DNA from: CAZCQG01 sp964500775
GTDB taxonomy: Bacteria; Campylobacterota; Campylobacteria; Campylobacterales; CAZCQG01
Length of the DNA: 64,000 bases
Reading direction: 5' to 3'
Assembly: GCA_964500775.1 (NCBI GenBank)
Contig: CAZCQG010000002.1
Span: 1 to 64,000, forward strand
How positions within the stretch are numbered: the first letter of the stretch is position 1; each line of letters begins with the position of its first letter. Shown here piece by piece: positions 34,775 to 43,251 of the stretch. The notes under the pieces are model-generated. The model did no database searches. It saw only the letters and a list, made by a program, of their open reading frames with translations, and was not told the origin of the DNA. A program made the position numbers and the translations under genes.

Positions 34775-35461
34775 ATGAAAAATTTAAATGAACTAACACT
34801 AAAACAAAGAGAAGAACTTTTTAGACAACTTCGTATTTCCATCACGCATCACTCAAACGCAATGGAAGGCACAACACTATCTTATGGTGAAACAAAAGAG
34901 TTACTAGAACACGGGACTACAGCAGGACATAAGCCATTAGGTGAGCAACTTGTCATATTAGGCTTTGCAAAAGCTTATGATGTAATAGTTCGTGAAGCTA
35001 CAAATAAAGAAAGTATTATTGATAGCAGTTTCATCAAAGATATTCATGCTATTATGTTTGAAGATGCTCTCAAAGTTGCACCCCAATATGTTTCTAAACC
35101 GATTGGAACATATAGATTAGATGAGCGATATATCAAAGGTGTAGATATAAAACTATCATTACCTCATATGATTTCAAATGATATAGAAAATCTGCTGTAT
35201 AGATTTCATAGTAATAAAATGGATTTGTTTGATATATCAGAGTTTCATATTTTATTTGAAAGAATCCATCCATTTGCCGATGGCAATGGAAGAGTGGGGA
35301 GATTAATAATGGCATATCAAGCTATTCAAAATAATATTGTCCCACCACTTATTGAAAATGAACATAGAGATGATTATCTACAAGCGATAAACGATAAAAA
35401 TGACTTATGTAAATTTCTTGATGAGAGTATTACTAAAAGTTTAGAATTAATAGATTTATAG
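34775..35461 (+). CDS. Fic-domain protein (AMPylase type) with N-terminal inhibitory motif
   Basis: 228 residues. The core HPFADGNGRVGR is the full Fic active-site motif (catalytic His, Gly-rich anion loop, Arg). Residues about 28-34 (SNAMEG) form the S-x-x-x-E-G inhibitory helix placed N-terminally (class II Fic), which blocks the ATP gamma-phosphate site until relieved. It would transfer AMP to a hydroxyl side chain of an unknown target. It follows the HNH-like gene and precedes a structured 145-bp spacer. Confidence 0.9.
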   Translation: MKNLNELTLKQREELFRQLRISITHHSNAMEGTTLSYGETKELLEHGTTAGHKPLGEQLVILGFAKAYDVIVREATNKESIIDSSFIKDIHAIMFEDALKVAPQYVSKPIGTYRLDERYIKGVDIKLSLPHMISNDIENLLYRFHSNKMDLFDISEFHILFERIHPFADGNGRVGRLIMAYQAIQNNIVPPLIENEHRDDYLQAINDKNDLCKFLDESITKSLELIDL

Positions 35462-35468
35462 GCAAGTT

Positions 35469-35579
35469 GTCTAACAAACCCTCGCAGTGAACGCATAGCG
35501 TCACTGAAGTCAACCGTTATCTCGGACGCTTCGCTTGCCGAGATAACGGGGGCGCGGGTTGAACACCCGCTTGTTATGT
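35469..35579 (+). other. Structured attC-like spacer (possible gene-cassette recombination site)
   Basis: The 145-bp spacer after the Fic stop is packed with symmetry. It opens with GTCTAACAA (an RYYYAAC-type box) and closes with TTGTTATGT, the inverse of that box at six core bases. Between them lie a perfect 12-bp stem (35514-35525 with 35538-35549), TCAACC/GGTTGA flanks, and smaller hairpins. Size (111 bp) and layout suit an integron attC, though the GTTATGT end deviates from GTTRRRY by one base. ACATAAC, the inverse of that end, recurs at 33998 and 35834. The symmetry is seen; the attC role is inference. Confidence 0.45.
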
Positions 35580-35609
35580 GAATAGCACTATTTAAATAAG
35601 GAGTTTTTG

Positions 35610-35855
35610 ATGTACTTGTCTGTTGTTGATGTAAAACCACTTGAAAACTACCGATTGCTTTTGAGATTTGAAAACAATGAAGAAAAAATTTTCGATATGA
35701 ATCCATATCTAGAAGTCGGGAAATTTCAAGAGCTTAAAGATGAAAAACTATTTCAAACCGTAAGAGTCTGCTTTGATAGTATCGAATGGGAAAACCATTT
35801 AGATTTAGACCCGAAGCTCCTTTATCAAAAATCACATAACAAAGAGCTACGCTAG
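35610..35855 (+). CDS. DUF2442-family small protein
   Basis: 81 residues from the ATG at 35610 (AAGGAG seven bases upstream; the TTG one codon earlier is unlikely). The pattern VVDVKPLENYRLLLRFENNEE...FDMNPYLE...FDSIEWENHLDLDP is the DUF2442 family, often found beside DUF4160 genes and in toxin/antitoxin or cassette settings. No DUF4160 partner is visible here, but the spacer upstream looks like a recombination site. The biochemical role is unknown. Confidence 0.8.
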   Translation: MYLSVVDVKPLENYRLLLRFENNEEKIFDMNPYLEVGKFQELKDEKLFQTVRVCFDSIEWENHLDLDPKLLYQKSHNKELR

Positions 35856-35886
35856 AGAGCATAAGCAATCAAGATAAAAGAAACAT

Positions 35887-35994
35887 CTACTTTTCTAAAA
35901 ATCNNNNNNNNNNTGCTTTTCAAAAAATCCTCTCTATTAAAATACGTATATTCCTCAAAGGTGATAAAAGGGGCATTCTACTTTTCTAAAAATC
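35887..35994. repeat. Direct repeats flanking a 10-N scaffold gap
   Basis: CTACTTTTCTAAAAATC occurs at 35887-35903, immediately before the N run (35904-35913), and again at 35978-35994. A related copy, TGCTTTTCAAAAAATCC, starts at 35914 right after the gap, 65 bp from the matching point of the last copy. Similarity extends upstream as GATAAAAG...CAT in two copies. The assembly probably broke on a tandem repeat here, and the true copy number is unknown. Confidence 0.65.
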
Positions 35995-36030
35995 CAAAAA
36001 ATACTCTTATCAGACAGCCGCTAATTTAAC

Positions 36031-36264
36031 TCAACTTCCTAGCTTTTTCCTCATAGCCTTAGCTTTCATCTCGGAGAGGTACATCTCTTTTTCTTCATCC
36101 GCGAGCTGGTTGAAATACTCGACCAAATCCTTCTCGACTTCATTGAGGCAAGATTGCGTATTGCTACTCATAATAAGAGCATACAGTTCGGGTCTTGTTG
36201 TTTTCCATTTGTTCAATCCTTGCACCGTAAGCTTATATTTACTAGCAATCTCTTTTTTTGTCAT
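36031..36264 (-). CDS. Small helix-turn-helix DNA-binding protein
   Basis: 77 residues. KKEIASKYKLTVQGLNKWK is a helix-turn-helix of the kind that reads a short operator, and the C-terminal half is a charged helix (LVEYFNQLADEEKEMYLSEM) likely used for dimerisation. It diverges from a strong promoter carrying a perfect inverted repeat, its likely operator. The gene is AT-rich and lies in the accessory patch. It is similar in style to repressors of phage or plasmid origin, but the exact family is not recognised. Confidence 0.65.
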   Translation of the reverse strand: MTKKEIASKYKLTVQGLNKWKTTRPELYALIMSSNTQSCLNEVEKDLVEYFNQLADEEKEMYLSEMKAKAMRKKLGS

Positions 36265-36279
36265 TTTGCCATTTCCCTA

Positions 36280-36332
36280 TTGACAAATGAAATAATATTT
36301 CACTATAATTCAAAACAGAAACATTATTTCAT
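36280..36332 (+). promoter_or_regulatory. Promoter with flanking inverted-repeat operator
   Basis: TTGACA (36280-36285) and TATAAT (36304-36309) are separated by 18 bp, a near-consensus promoter reading right. ATGAAATAAT (36287-36296) and ATTATTTCAT (36323-36332) form a perfect 10-bp inverted repeat whose arms lie in the spacer and just past the -10 box. A repressor bound to both arms would cover the promoter; the divergent HTH gene is the natural candidate. Confidence 0.65.
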
Positions 36333-36430
36333 ATTGATAGCGTTATATTTATTGTTTTTTTCACAACAAAATAACCTATATGTATAACATTTTCATCCTA
36401 AAAAATTCGGCTTTTGGGGAGGTTAGAATC

Positions 36431-36619
36431 TTGGAGTTTCTCGCCACTATCAAAAATACGATCATAGAAAAAATCGATGCCGCAAAACTCCTAATAATTT
36501 ATACCGATTTTGACCCGAAAGATAAAGCGATAATATATAGGATGCTAGATGAAGTACGTGTTTTTATTGGTGATTGCGATACAGATAAAAAGTCCTTTCT
36601 GAAAAAGCAAAGAGAGTAG
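36431..36619 (+). CDS. Small hypothetical protein
   Basis: 62 residues from a TTG at 36431 with GGGGAGG eight bases upstream. A longer form from the ATG at 36380 lacks a ribosome site. The product is helical with a central hydrophobic strand (AAKLLIIYTDFDPKD) and a Lys-rich tail. It is transcribed from the promoter and inverted-repeat region before it and may be controlled by the divergent HTH protein. The family is not recognised. Confidence 0.45.
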   Translation: MEFLATIKNTIIEKIDAAKLLIIYTDFDPKDKAIIYRMLDEVRVFIGDCDTDKKSFLKKQRE

Positions 36620-36682
36620 ACTAGTTTGTAGAGCTGTACATGGAAAACATTGGCAAATTTCTAGAATCTTTCTCCCTCGGCT

Positions 36683-38491
36683 CTATGCGCCCATCTCCTC
36701 TTTCCCAAACTTCTTAAGCTCATCACGGAGCTTCTTGGAAGTCTTTGCTATCTCTCCCGCGATGCCCGCTACTTTTTTCCCATCCTCTTTATTCCCTTGC
36801 GAGAGGCTGATGGCATAGGTCATCTTTTCGATAAACTCTTTTGTTTTTTGAGCATTATGGCTGTTTATCTCGATCACTTGCGATGAGATTCCCACCGATT
36901 CATCGAGTCGCTGCATACTTTGCTTGCCGTACTCTATGAGCGAGTTTGCCTTTTGGGCTATGGAGGTTATCTCGATGCTTATGCCGTTTATCTCTTCGCT
37001 ATTGTCGTTGATACCTTGGAGCATCATATTGATGATAGAGTTTATCTCTGCGAGCGATTTTTGCGTCCGCTCCGCGAGCTTGCTCACCTCTCCCGCCACC
37101 ACCGCAAAGCCTCGCCCGTGTTCACCCGCGCGTGCGGCTTCTATCGCGGCATTGAGCGCGAGGAGATTCGTTTGATCGGCGATGTCGGAGATCATCACGA
37201 GCACCTCTTTGGTTTGTGATGCTTGTTGGGTGAGTCCTTTCATCTTCTCGCTGATTCCGTTTTGTTTTTCGCTGCTATCGTTCACCGTATCGACCACATC
37301 GTCAAGATGGGAGATAAACTCTTGCATCACGTTTTTATTATTGGTCAGCTCTTCGGTAGTGCGTGTCGCGAGCGAGACCGCTTCGTCTAGATTCCCGCCT
37401 ATATCGCCCACGAGCGAGCTGATACCATCTATCTCCTCTTTTTGTTTGTTGATAGTCTCGACGAGTTCATCGGAGGTGTGTTTGAGTTTTTTGCTTGATT
37501 CTCTATTGATCACGGAGGCTTCGAGAGCGGTGGAGATAGTGCCGTTGATGTTTTCAAAGACGAAGTTGAGCGATTTAGAGATAAAGTCCACTTCGTCTTT
37601 TGAGCGGATGTTATAGCCGAGCTTTTTAGAGAGGTCAAAACTCCCGTATTTGCTGACGACATTATTTAAAAAACGGGTCACTTTACGCATATCATCCGAA
37701 AACTGCACCACCATCACGCTGATAGAGAGAATGAGTATCGCCATAAAAACAATAAATACAACGACGAGCATCACGATAAATTTCCCTTTTTTTACGGAAG
37801 CCTCTCGCATCTCATCGGCTTTGAGTAAGTCATCGTTATTTGTTGCCAATTCTTCGTTCGTCTTTTTGAGCTTCGCATCGACTATATCCATTTGTGAGGA
37901 AAACTCGTTGTTAAATTTCAGCGCCACGCCGATGATCATACTCGTAATATCGCTGATCGTTTTTTGCACGTCACTTGCGGTAAACGGGCTTGGAGTATTT
38001 TCAAAGGTGATAGCTTGAATCTTGAGTTGTTGCGAAAAGCCTTCGATAAATTGATTTTTTGCGGTATCACACTCCGCCCACTCTTGCAATGACTTGGAGA
38101 TTCTCTCTATCTTCCTCTTTTCTCGCACGAGGTTAAACGTCAGCATCGACATCTCTTTGCCGATAGCGCGCAATCCGTCCAAATCGGAGTAGTATTTCGA
38201 GATGCTCTCCGCACTTTGTTTCATCTCACCGAATCTTCGCAGCGATTCGGTATTGTCCTTGGTGATGGATTGGATATTGGATTTGAGCTTGTTTGAGTTA
38301 TTCATCTCTACCTCTTGATAGAGATTGATTTGCTTGTAGTAGTAATAAAACGCACCCGAGAGTAATATGAAGTTCACTACGATAAGAGCGCTTGTGATGA
38401 TAAAACGGTTAGCGAGGGTCACTTTTTTAAAAAAGACGGGTCTGTTGATTATTTCGTCTTCGCTGCGACTGTGTTTCTTTTTTTTCGACAC
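36683..38491 (-). CDS. Methyl-accepting chemotaxis protein
   Basis: 602 residues. TM1 (about 30-51) and TM2 (about 237-262) bracket a ~185-residue helical periplasmic sensor of four-helix-bundle type. A HAMP-like segment follows, then a long signalling hairpin with the conserved tip (DQTNLLALNAAIEAARAGEH). It has no CheR-binding pentapeptide at the C terminus. The ligand cannot be read from sequence. It is the last gene before the second accessory patch and has its own 109-bp upstream region. Confidence 0.93.
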   Translation of the reverse strand: MSKKKKHSRSEDEIINRPVFFKKVTLANRFIITSALIVVNFILLSGAFYYYYKQINLYQEVEMNNSNKLKSNIQSITKDNTESLRRFGEMKQSAESISKYYSDLDGLRAIGKEMSMLTFNLVREKRKIERISKSLQEWAECDTAKNQFIEGFSQQLKIQAITFENTPSPFTASDVQKTISDITSMIIGVALKFNNEFSSQMDIVDAKLKKTNEELATNNDDLLKADEMREASVKKGKFIVMLVVVFIVFMAILILSISVMVVQFSDDMRKVTRFLNNVVSKYGSFDLSKKLGYNIRSKDEVDFISKSLNFVFENINGTISTALEASVINRESSKKLKHTSDELVETINKQKEEIDGISSLVGDIGGNLDEAVSLATRTTEELTNNKNVMQEFISHLDDVVDTVNDSSEKQNGISEKMKGLTQQASQTKEVLVMISDIADQTNLLALNAAIEAARAGEHGRGFAVVAGEVSKLAERTQKSLAEINSIINMMLQGINDNSEEINGISIEITSIAQKANSLIEYGKQSMQRLDESVGISSQVIEINSHNAQKTKEFIEKMTYAISLSQGNKEDGKKVAGIAGEIAKTSKKLRDELKKFGKEEMGA

Positions 38492-38566
38492 GAATACTCC
38501 TAGGGGATAAAAACGTGCGATATTTTAGAAATTTACGATGACTAAAAAATTACGAGGGGAAACAAA

Positions 38567-38593
38567 AAGAGTTCGGGAGAAAACTCTCCCGAA
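38567..38593 (-). terminator. Rho-independent terminator after tpx
   Basis: A perfect 9-bp GC-rich stem, TTCGGGAGA (38572-38580) with TCTCCCGAA (38585-38593), has a 4-base loop. Read on the minus strand it is followed by CTCTTTTTG. It starts 7 bases after the tpx stop codon, the expected place. Confidence 0.85.
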
Positions 38594-38600
38594 TAGTAGA

Positions 38601-39098
38601 TTATTTCGCGGCTTCTAGCGCGTTTTCGTATGCAGGCTCTTCGGTGATTTCGGGGACTATTTCTTTGTATGTCACTTTACCGCCCTTGACGACGAATATC
38701 GCTCTGCATGTCACGCCTCGAAGCGGACCGTCTGCTATGAGTACGCCGTATGCGTTTGCGAAATCTTTATTTCTAAAGTCGCTACAAACGGTGAGGTTTT
38801 GAATCCCTTCGGTCGTACAAAATCTTCCGCCCGCAAAAGGAAGATCCATAGAGACTACTACCACCTCGGTATTTGGAAGAGCCGCCGCTTTTTCGTTAAA
38901 TTTTCTCGTCTCTGCCGCACATACCGGGGTATCGAGCGAGGGGACTACGACGATGACTTGCGTCTTATCGCTCTCTCCGCCGACGACTTTGTCGCTCAAA
39001 TTTGAAGCTACTACCGTTATAGCAGGCGCTTTATCGCCTACGTTTACTTCCGTACCGCTTAGATTTACTACGTTGCCTTTTAGTTTTGTTGTTGCCAT
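38601..39098 (-). CDS. tpx: Thiol peroxidase (atypical 2-Cys peroxiredoxin)
   Basis: 165 residues. The peroxidatic Cys60 is in PSLDTPVC and the resolving Cys94 in GRFCTTEGI, the Tpx pattern. The protein reduces H2O2 and alkyl peroxides using thioredoxin. It is monocistronic, with a TATAAT box 35 bases upstream and a strong terminator downstream. Confidence 0.97.
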   Translation of the reverse strand: MATTKLKGNVVNLSGTEVNVGDKAPAITVVASNLSDKVVGGESDKTQVIVVVPSLDTPVCAAETRKFNEKAAALPNTEVVVVSMDLPFAGGRFCTTEGIQNLTVCSDFRNKDFANAYGVLIADGPLRGVTCRAIFVVKGGKVTYKEIVPEITEEPAYENALEAAK

Positions 39099-39132
39099 AT
39101 ATCACTCCTAATTTTTATATCGAAAGGTAAAT

Positions 39133-39138
39133 ATTATA
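39133..39138 (-). promoter_or_regulatory. Candidate -10 box for tpx
   Basis: The minus strand reads GCTATAAT with the hexamer at 39133-39138, 34 bases before the tpx ATG. An AGGAG ribosome site lies between. The preceding sequence is T-rich on the plus strand, as is usual for Campylobacterota promoters that lack a -35 box. Confidence 0.45.
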
Positions 39139-39160
39139 GCAACCTTTTCTGATATTTTTT

Positions 39161-40165
39161 TTAATTTGTAAATTTTATCCTTGGAGAAGTAGACAACTCA
39201 AGAAAATGTGTAAAATCTCCGCACGAAAACCCTTCACACCCGCATCTACCGACCATAGCGGCATTATCTGCGGTAAATCGCAACGGAGCATATGACGGAA
39301 GAGTGCCGTAGCGTTTGCAGAGCGATTCAAACTCGCCCCGCAAACGGAGATTTGCCGATGCGCCCCCGACCATAGCAAATCGCTCTATCTTTTTGGATTC
39401 TAAATAGAGTTTGCATTTATCGATGATATGTTTCACCGCACTTTTTTGAAACGACGCACAAATATCTTTTTTATCCTGCTCGCTCAAATCTTCACCTAGC
39501 TTTTCTATCTCCATACGGACGGCGTTTTTTAATCCCGAAAAACTAAACTCTATCTCTTTTTTCCCGCTTAGCGGGACGGTAAAAGCAAAACGCGCATCAT
39601 CGCCGTCTTGCGCATACGCTTGTACTATCGGACCTCCGGGATAGCCTAGAGAGAGCATCTTGGCGCATTTATCGAAACTCTCCCCGAAGCTGTCATCCAT
39701 ACTCTCTCCGATAAGTTTGATATTTTTATACCCGTAATACTCCAGTATCATAGAGTGCCCGCCCGAGACCAAAAGCACCGAAACGGGAGCAAAGCTCTCC
39801 TCTTCTATCCAAAGCGAATAGATATGGGCTTCGAGGTGATTGACCGCGACGATGGGCAAGTCTAACGAGACCGCAAGCGCTTTGGCGAGCATCACCCCTT
39901 CTAAAAGAGTGACGTTCAACCCCGGCGCATTCGTGACGGCTATCCCTTTGAGAGCGGGCAAGTACTCCTTGCACTCTTCTAATATCTTGGGCAATGCCAC
40001 GGCGTGCAGTCTGCTGGCTAGCTCGGGCACTACGCCGCCGTATTCGGAGTGCTCGGAATCTTGGGAGATTTTTTTATGATAAATGAGCTTTTTAGTCCCT
40101 ATCTCCGTAACGGCGATAGAGCTATCATCGCAACTACTTTCAATACTAAGCAACAACTCCATCAA
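39161..40165 (-). CDS. tsaD: tRNA N6-adenosine threonylcarbamoyltransferase
   Basis: 334 residues of the Kae1/TsaD family. SIESSCDDSSIAV is the N-terminal ASKHA phosphate motif, NHLEAHIYS holds the two metal-binding His, and LLVSGGHSM and GGASANLRLR follow. With TsaB, TsaC and TsaE it makes t6A37 in ANN-decoding tRNAs. It overlaps the upstream hypothetical gene by 4 bp. Confidence 0.97.
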   Translation of the reverse strand: MMELLLSIESSCDDSSIAVTEIGTKKLIYHKKISQDSEHSEYGGVVPELASRLHAVALPKILEECKEYLPALKGIAVTNAPGLNVTLLEGVMLAKALAVSLDLPIVAVNHLEAHIYSLWIEEESFAPVSVLLVSGGHSMILEYYGYKNIKLIGESMDDSFGESFDKCAKMLSLGYPGGPIVQAYAQDGDDARFAFTVPLSGKKEIEFSFSGLKNAVRMEIEKLGEDLSEQDKKDICASFQKSAVKHIIDKCKLYLESKKIERFAMVGGASANLRLRGEFESLCKRYGTLPSYAPLRFTADNAAMVGRCGCEGFSCGDFTHFLELSTSPRIKFTN

Positions 40166-40728
40166 GCGGAAAAATCCACGACGTTTCCGCCAAGAGCAGC
40201 GATTTTATCATCTATCGCTTTGAGGGCATTTTCTAGAGTTTTGTATGCGATCTCGGGCAATGTATCTCCCCAAATCTTTTCCGCATCGTTGAAGCCTTTG
40301 AGCACCCCTTCTCTGCCCGATTTTAAGCGCTCTACGTCATCTCCGCCGCCGATTAAGACAAAATCGGCGATTCGGTTAGCGGTGTTTGTGATACCGAAGA
40401 ATCCATCTTCGCTCACGAGCGCTTGCGCCTCTTGGGAATCTAGCTCATCCAAGCCTTTGCCTTCATACCCGATACTAGAGAGGTCTATCCCTTTGAGAAA
40501 CTCTTTTGCTTTTTCAAGTCCCGCAGACAAAGATTGTGCCGAGAAATTCCCTTGCGCTTTTACCGACACTTCGAGCTGAAATTCCAACGTATACTCGCTC
40601 ATAAGAATCTTCGTATCGATATTTTTAGCGTCGTCTTTCGAGCTTATTTGGTACTGTTTCTGCGAAAAAGAGAACTTTGCATTTATATCGGCTTGCAAAT
40701 AGCCGCTACTTTTTACGTCCATCGTCAC
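40162..40728 (-). CDS. Hypothetical protein with C-terminal TANRIADFVL...WGDTLPEIAYKT domain
   Basis: 188 residues with no signal peptide. The N-terminal half is polar and beta-like. The C-terminal ~90 residues carry a recognisable but unnamed pattern, with ITNTANRIADFVLIGGGDD, REGVLKGFNDAEKIWG and LPEIAYKTLENALKAID, resembling DUF5610-type domains found in flagellar or secreted proteins. Its stop overlaps the tsaD start, and the agmatine deiminase gene diverges from it. The family name is tentative. Confidence 0.6.
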   Translation of the reverse strand: MTMDVKSSGYLQADINAKFSFSQKQYQISSKDDAKNIDTKILMSEYTLEFQLEVSVKAQGNFSAQSLSAGLEKAKEFLKGIDLSSIGYEGKGLDELDSQEAQALVSEDGFFGITNTANRIADFVLIGGGDDVERLKSGREGVLKGFNDAEKIWGDTLPEIAYKTLENALKAIDDKIAALGGNVVDFSA

Positions 40729-40807
40729 ACCTTTGATTATTTGTTTTTATTTTAGAATATATCGGTTAAAATTCACCACTCTAAACAAACACATCCAAGG
40801 AAATTAC

Positions 40808-41824
40808 TTGATACGATTGCCCGCAGAATGGGAAGAACAAGACGGCGTCATCATAGCGCTCCCGCACCAAATCACCGACTGGAGGGACTATCTCAAAGAA
40901 TCTATCGTCGTTTTTTATGAGATCATCTCCGAAATCGCCAAGCGCGAAAAAGCGATCGTCATCAAAGCCGAAGAGCACGGTAATTTTTTGGATTTTCTCC
41001 CCAATAACGGTAATATCATCGCCCTCGAACTCGACGTAAACGACACGTGGGCAAGGGATTTCGGTCCCATAGTCGTATACAAAGACTCAAAACCGTTTGC
41101 GTATAACTTTGGCTTTAACGGTTGGGGTTTGAAATTTGCGAGCAATCTAGACAATCAAATCAATAACGAACTCCATAAACTCAACGTATTTTCCAAAGAG
41201 TGCAAATACAAAACCAAAGACATAATCCTAGAGGGCGGGAGTATCGATAGTAACGGTGCGGGACTCATACTCACTACCGCACAATGTCTTTTGGAATCCA
41301 ATAGAAATCCCCATTTAAATAGAGAAGATATAGAGAAAAAACTCTGCGGGTATTTCGGCGCGGAGAAGCTTCTATGGCTAGAACACGGCGCACTTCTAGG
41401 AGATGATACCGACAGCCATATAGATACATTGGCGAGATTTGTTTCCGAAGATACGATCGTGTATAAAAAATGTTATGACCATCACGACTACCACTACTCC
41501 GAGCTCCAAAAAATGGAACAAGAGCTAAAACACCTAAGAGATACCGAGGGCAAACCTTTTCGTCTCGTCCCGCTCCCGATGACCGATCCGATTTTTTATG
41601 AGAATGAGCGCCTCCCTTCGAGCTACGCAAACTTTCTCATCATAAACGACGCGGTACTTGTCCCCACATACAACGACATCAACGACAAAAAAGTCCTCTC
41701 GATCTTCAAAGAGCTTTTTCCGCATAGAGAGATAGTGGGGATAGACTGCTCTATGCTCATCCGCCAACACGGCAGTCTCCACTGCGTGACGATGCAGCTT
41801 CCGAAAGGGACGCTAAGAATCTAA
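40808..41824 (+). CDS. aguA: Agmatine deiminase
   Basis: About 338 residues from a TTG at 40808, which has AAGG eight bases upstream and gives the conserved LPAEWEEQDGVIIALPH start. A longer in-frame ATG at 40733 adds 25 unconserved residues and sits in the promoter region. Porphyromonas-type peptidyl-arginine-deiminase fold: NDTWARDFGP, LEGGSID, HIDTLARF, and the nucleophile in GSLHCVTMQ. It converts agmatine to N-carbamoylputrescine in polyamine synthesis. It converges on mgtE. Confidence 0.93.
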   Translation: MIRLPAEWEEQDGVIIALPHQITDWRDYLKESIVVFYEIISEIAKREKAIVIKAEEHGNFLDFLPNNGNIIALELDVNDTWARDFGPIVVYKDSKPFAYNFGFNGWGLKFASNLDNQINNELHKLNVFSKECKYKTKDIILEGGSIDSNGAGLILTTAQCLLESNRNPHLNREDIEKKLCGYFGAEKLLWLEHGALLGDDTDSHIDTLARFVSEDTIVYKKCYDHHDYHYSELQKMEQELKHLRDTEGKPFRLVPLPMTDPIFYENERLPSSYANFLIINDAVLVPTYNDINDKKVLSIFKELFPHREIVGIDCSMLIRQHGSLHCVTMQLPKGTLRI

Positions 41825-41859
41825 TACCATCCCCAACCAACTATACACGCCAATAGCTT

Positions 41860-43230
41860 TTAGAGCATTATAAGCGTCGCTAACGTAAAGAGGGTAAAAA
41901 ATGAGAGCGAATCGATAATACCAGTTATCACCACGGAGCTCCCGACTGCGGGATCTACGCCGATTCTCTTTAGCGCTACGGGGACGAAAGCCCCTAAAAA
42001 ACCTGCCGCAAAAAGGGCGGTGATGACTGAAAGTCCCATCGTACAGCCAAGCCGCGCATCGCCGAACCAAAACGCCGCTATCCCGCCCACCGCGACGGAA
42101 AAAACCGCTCCGTGCAACGAGGCGATTTTGAGTTCGGAGATGAGATTTTTCTTTGCATTGCGTATCGTCACCTCTCCAAGCGCTATTCCTCGCACCGTAA
42201 CGGTGAGGGCTTGGATTCCCGCATTGCCGCTAAGGGCTGGGATGATTGGCATAAGTACCGCGAGTGCGACATACTTTTGGATAGTCTCTTCAAACATCCC
42301 GATGACACTCGAAGCTAGCAGCATCGTGCAGAGATTCACAAAAAGCCAAATCGCCCTATAACTCCATCTACTCCCCTCGTTTTCACCCATATCAGGTCCG
42401 TGTCCGACACCTGCGAGATTATATATCTGCTTTGTCGCGCTATCTTGGATGATGTCGTAAATATCATCGGAGGTGATTCTCCCCACAAGCACCCCACCCT
42501 CGTCGACGACGGCAAGTGAAGAGATGTCGTAGTCTTGGAACACCTTGACGGTTTTGTGGATGTCGTCACTATCTTTGACACTCACGGTGATGATTTTATT
42601 GGGATCGCCGCTATAATCGTTCAAAATATCCTTGAGGCTTTTTTCCACATCAAAAAGTATCAAATCTTCAAGTCGGATACTCCCGATATATTTTTCCTCT
42701 TTATCGATGATAAATGCCTGCGAGACGTTTTCTAGCTCTCCGTCCCGCTTTAAAATACGGAATCTATTGATCGCGCTCAAAAGCTTTTCGTCATACTCGA
42801 TGTCAAAAATCTCGGTCTGCATAAACGCGCCCGTGAGATTCTCGTTGTATGCTTTGAGTTTTTTTAGCTCGTCCCTGTCATGTTTGCTTAGCTTCCCTAG
42901 TACCACTTGCGCTTTGTGAGAATCTTGCTCTTCGATGCTTTGCATCAAATCGGCGGCATCATCGCTCTCTAGCTCATCGACCACGTTTTTGAGTTTTTCG
43001 GAGCTAAGTTTTTCGATAACGATGTCTTTTTGGCTTTGAGGGAGTTCGAGGAGAATATGCCCCATCATCTCTTCGGGCAAGGCATTGAAATACTCCATAA
43101 ATTCCTCTTCGAGATTCCGATGGATATTGCGCATAATCTTGACTATCTCGCCGGGGTGGAGATTCTTTACCGCCGATTTGTTTTTGAGCAATGCTTGAAG
43201 GTTTTTGAGTTCTTTTTCGGTGAAATCCAT
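41860..43230 (-). CDS. mgtE: Magnesium transporter MgtE
   Basis: 456 residues in the standard order. The N-terminal superhelical Mg2+-sensing domain (1-130) is followed by two CBS domains (about 135-255), a connecting helix and five membrane helices with the pore motif (PIIPALSGNAGIQA). It is a Mg2+-gated channel in the inner membrane, closed by Mg2+ binding to the cytoplasmic domains. It follows the EAL/CBS/GGDEF gene after 21 bases. Confidence 0.96.
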   Translation of the reverse strand: MDFTEKELKNLQALLKNKSAVKNLHPGEIVKIMRNIHRNLEEEFMEYFNALPEEMMGHILLELPQSQKDIVIEKLSSEKLKNVVDELESDDAADLMQSIEEQDSHKAQVVLGKLSKHDRDELKKLKAYNENLTGAFMQTEIFDIEYDEKLLSAINRFRILKRDGELENVSQAFIIDKEEKYIGSIRLEDLILFDVEKSLKDILNDYSGDPNKIITVSVKDSDDIHKTVKVFQDYDISSLAVVDEGGVLVGRITSDDIYDIIQDSATKQIYNLAGVGHGPDMGENEGSRWSYRAIWLFVNLCTMLLASSVIGMFEETIQKYVALAVLMPIIPALSGNAGIQALTVTVRGIALGEVTIRNAKKNLISELKIASLHGAVFSVAVGGIAAFWFGDARLGCTMGLSVITALFAAGFLGAFVPVALKRIGVDPAVGSSVVITGIIDSLSFFTLFTLATLIML

Positions 43231-43251
43231 AAAAATCCTAGTAGTTACTAT

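Noticed and set aside
40733..40807. ATG start for agmatine deiminase
   Set aside because: The 25 extra residues are unconserved and hydrophobic/aromatic. The TTG at 40808 has a correctly spaced ribosome site and gives the family start.
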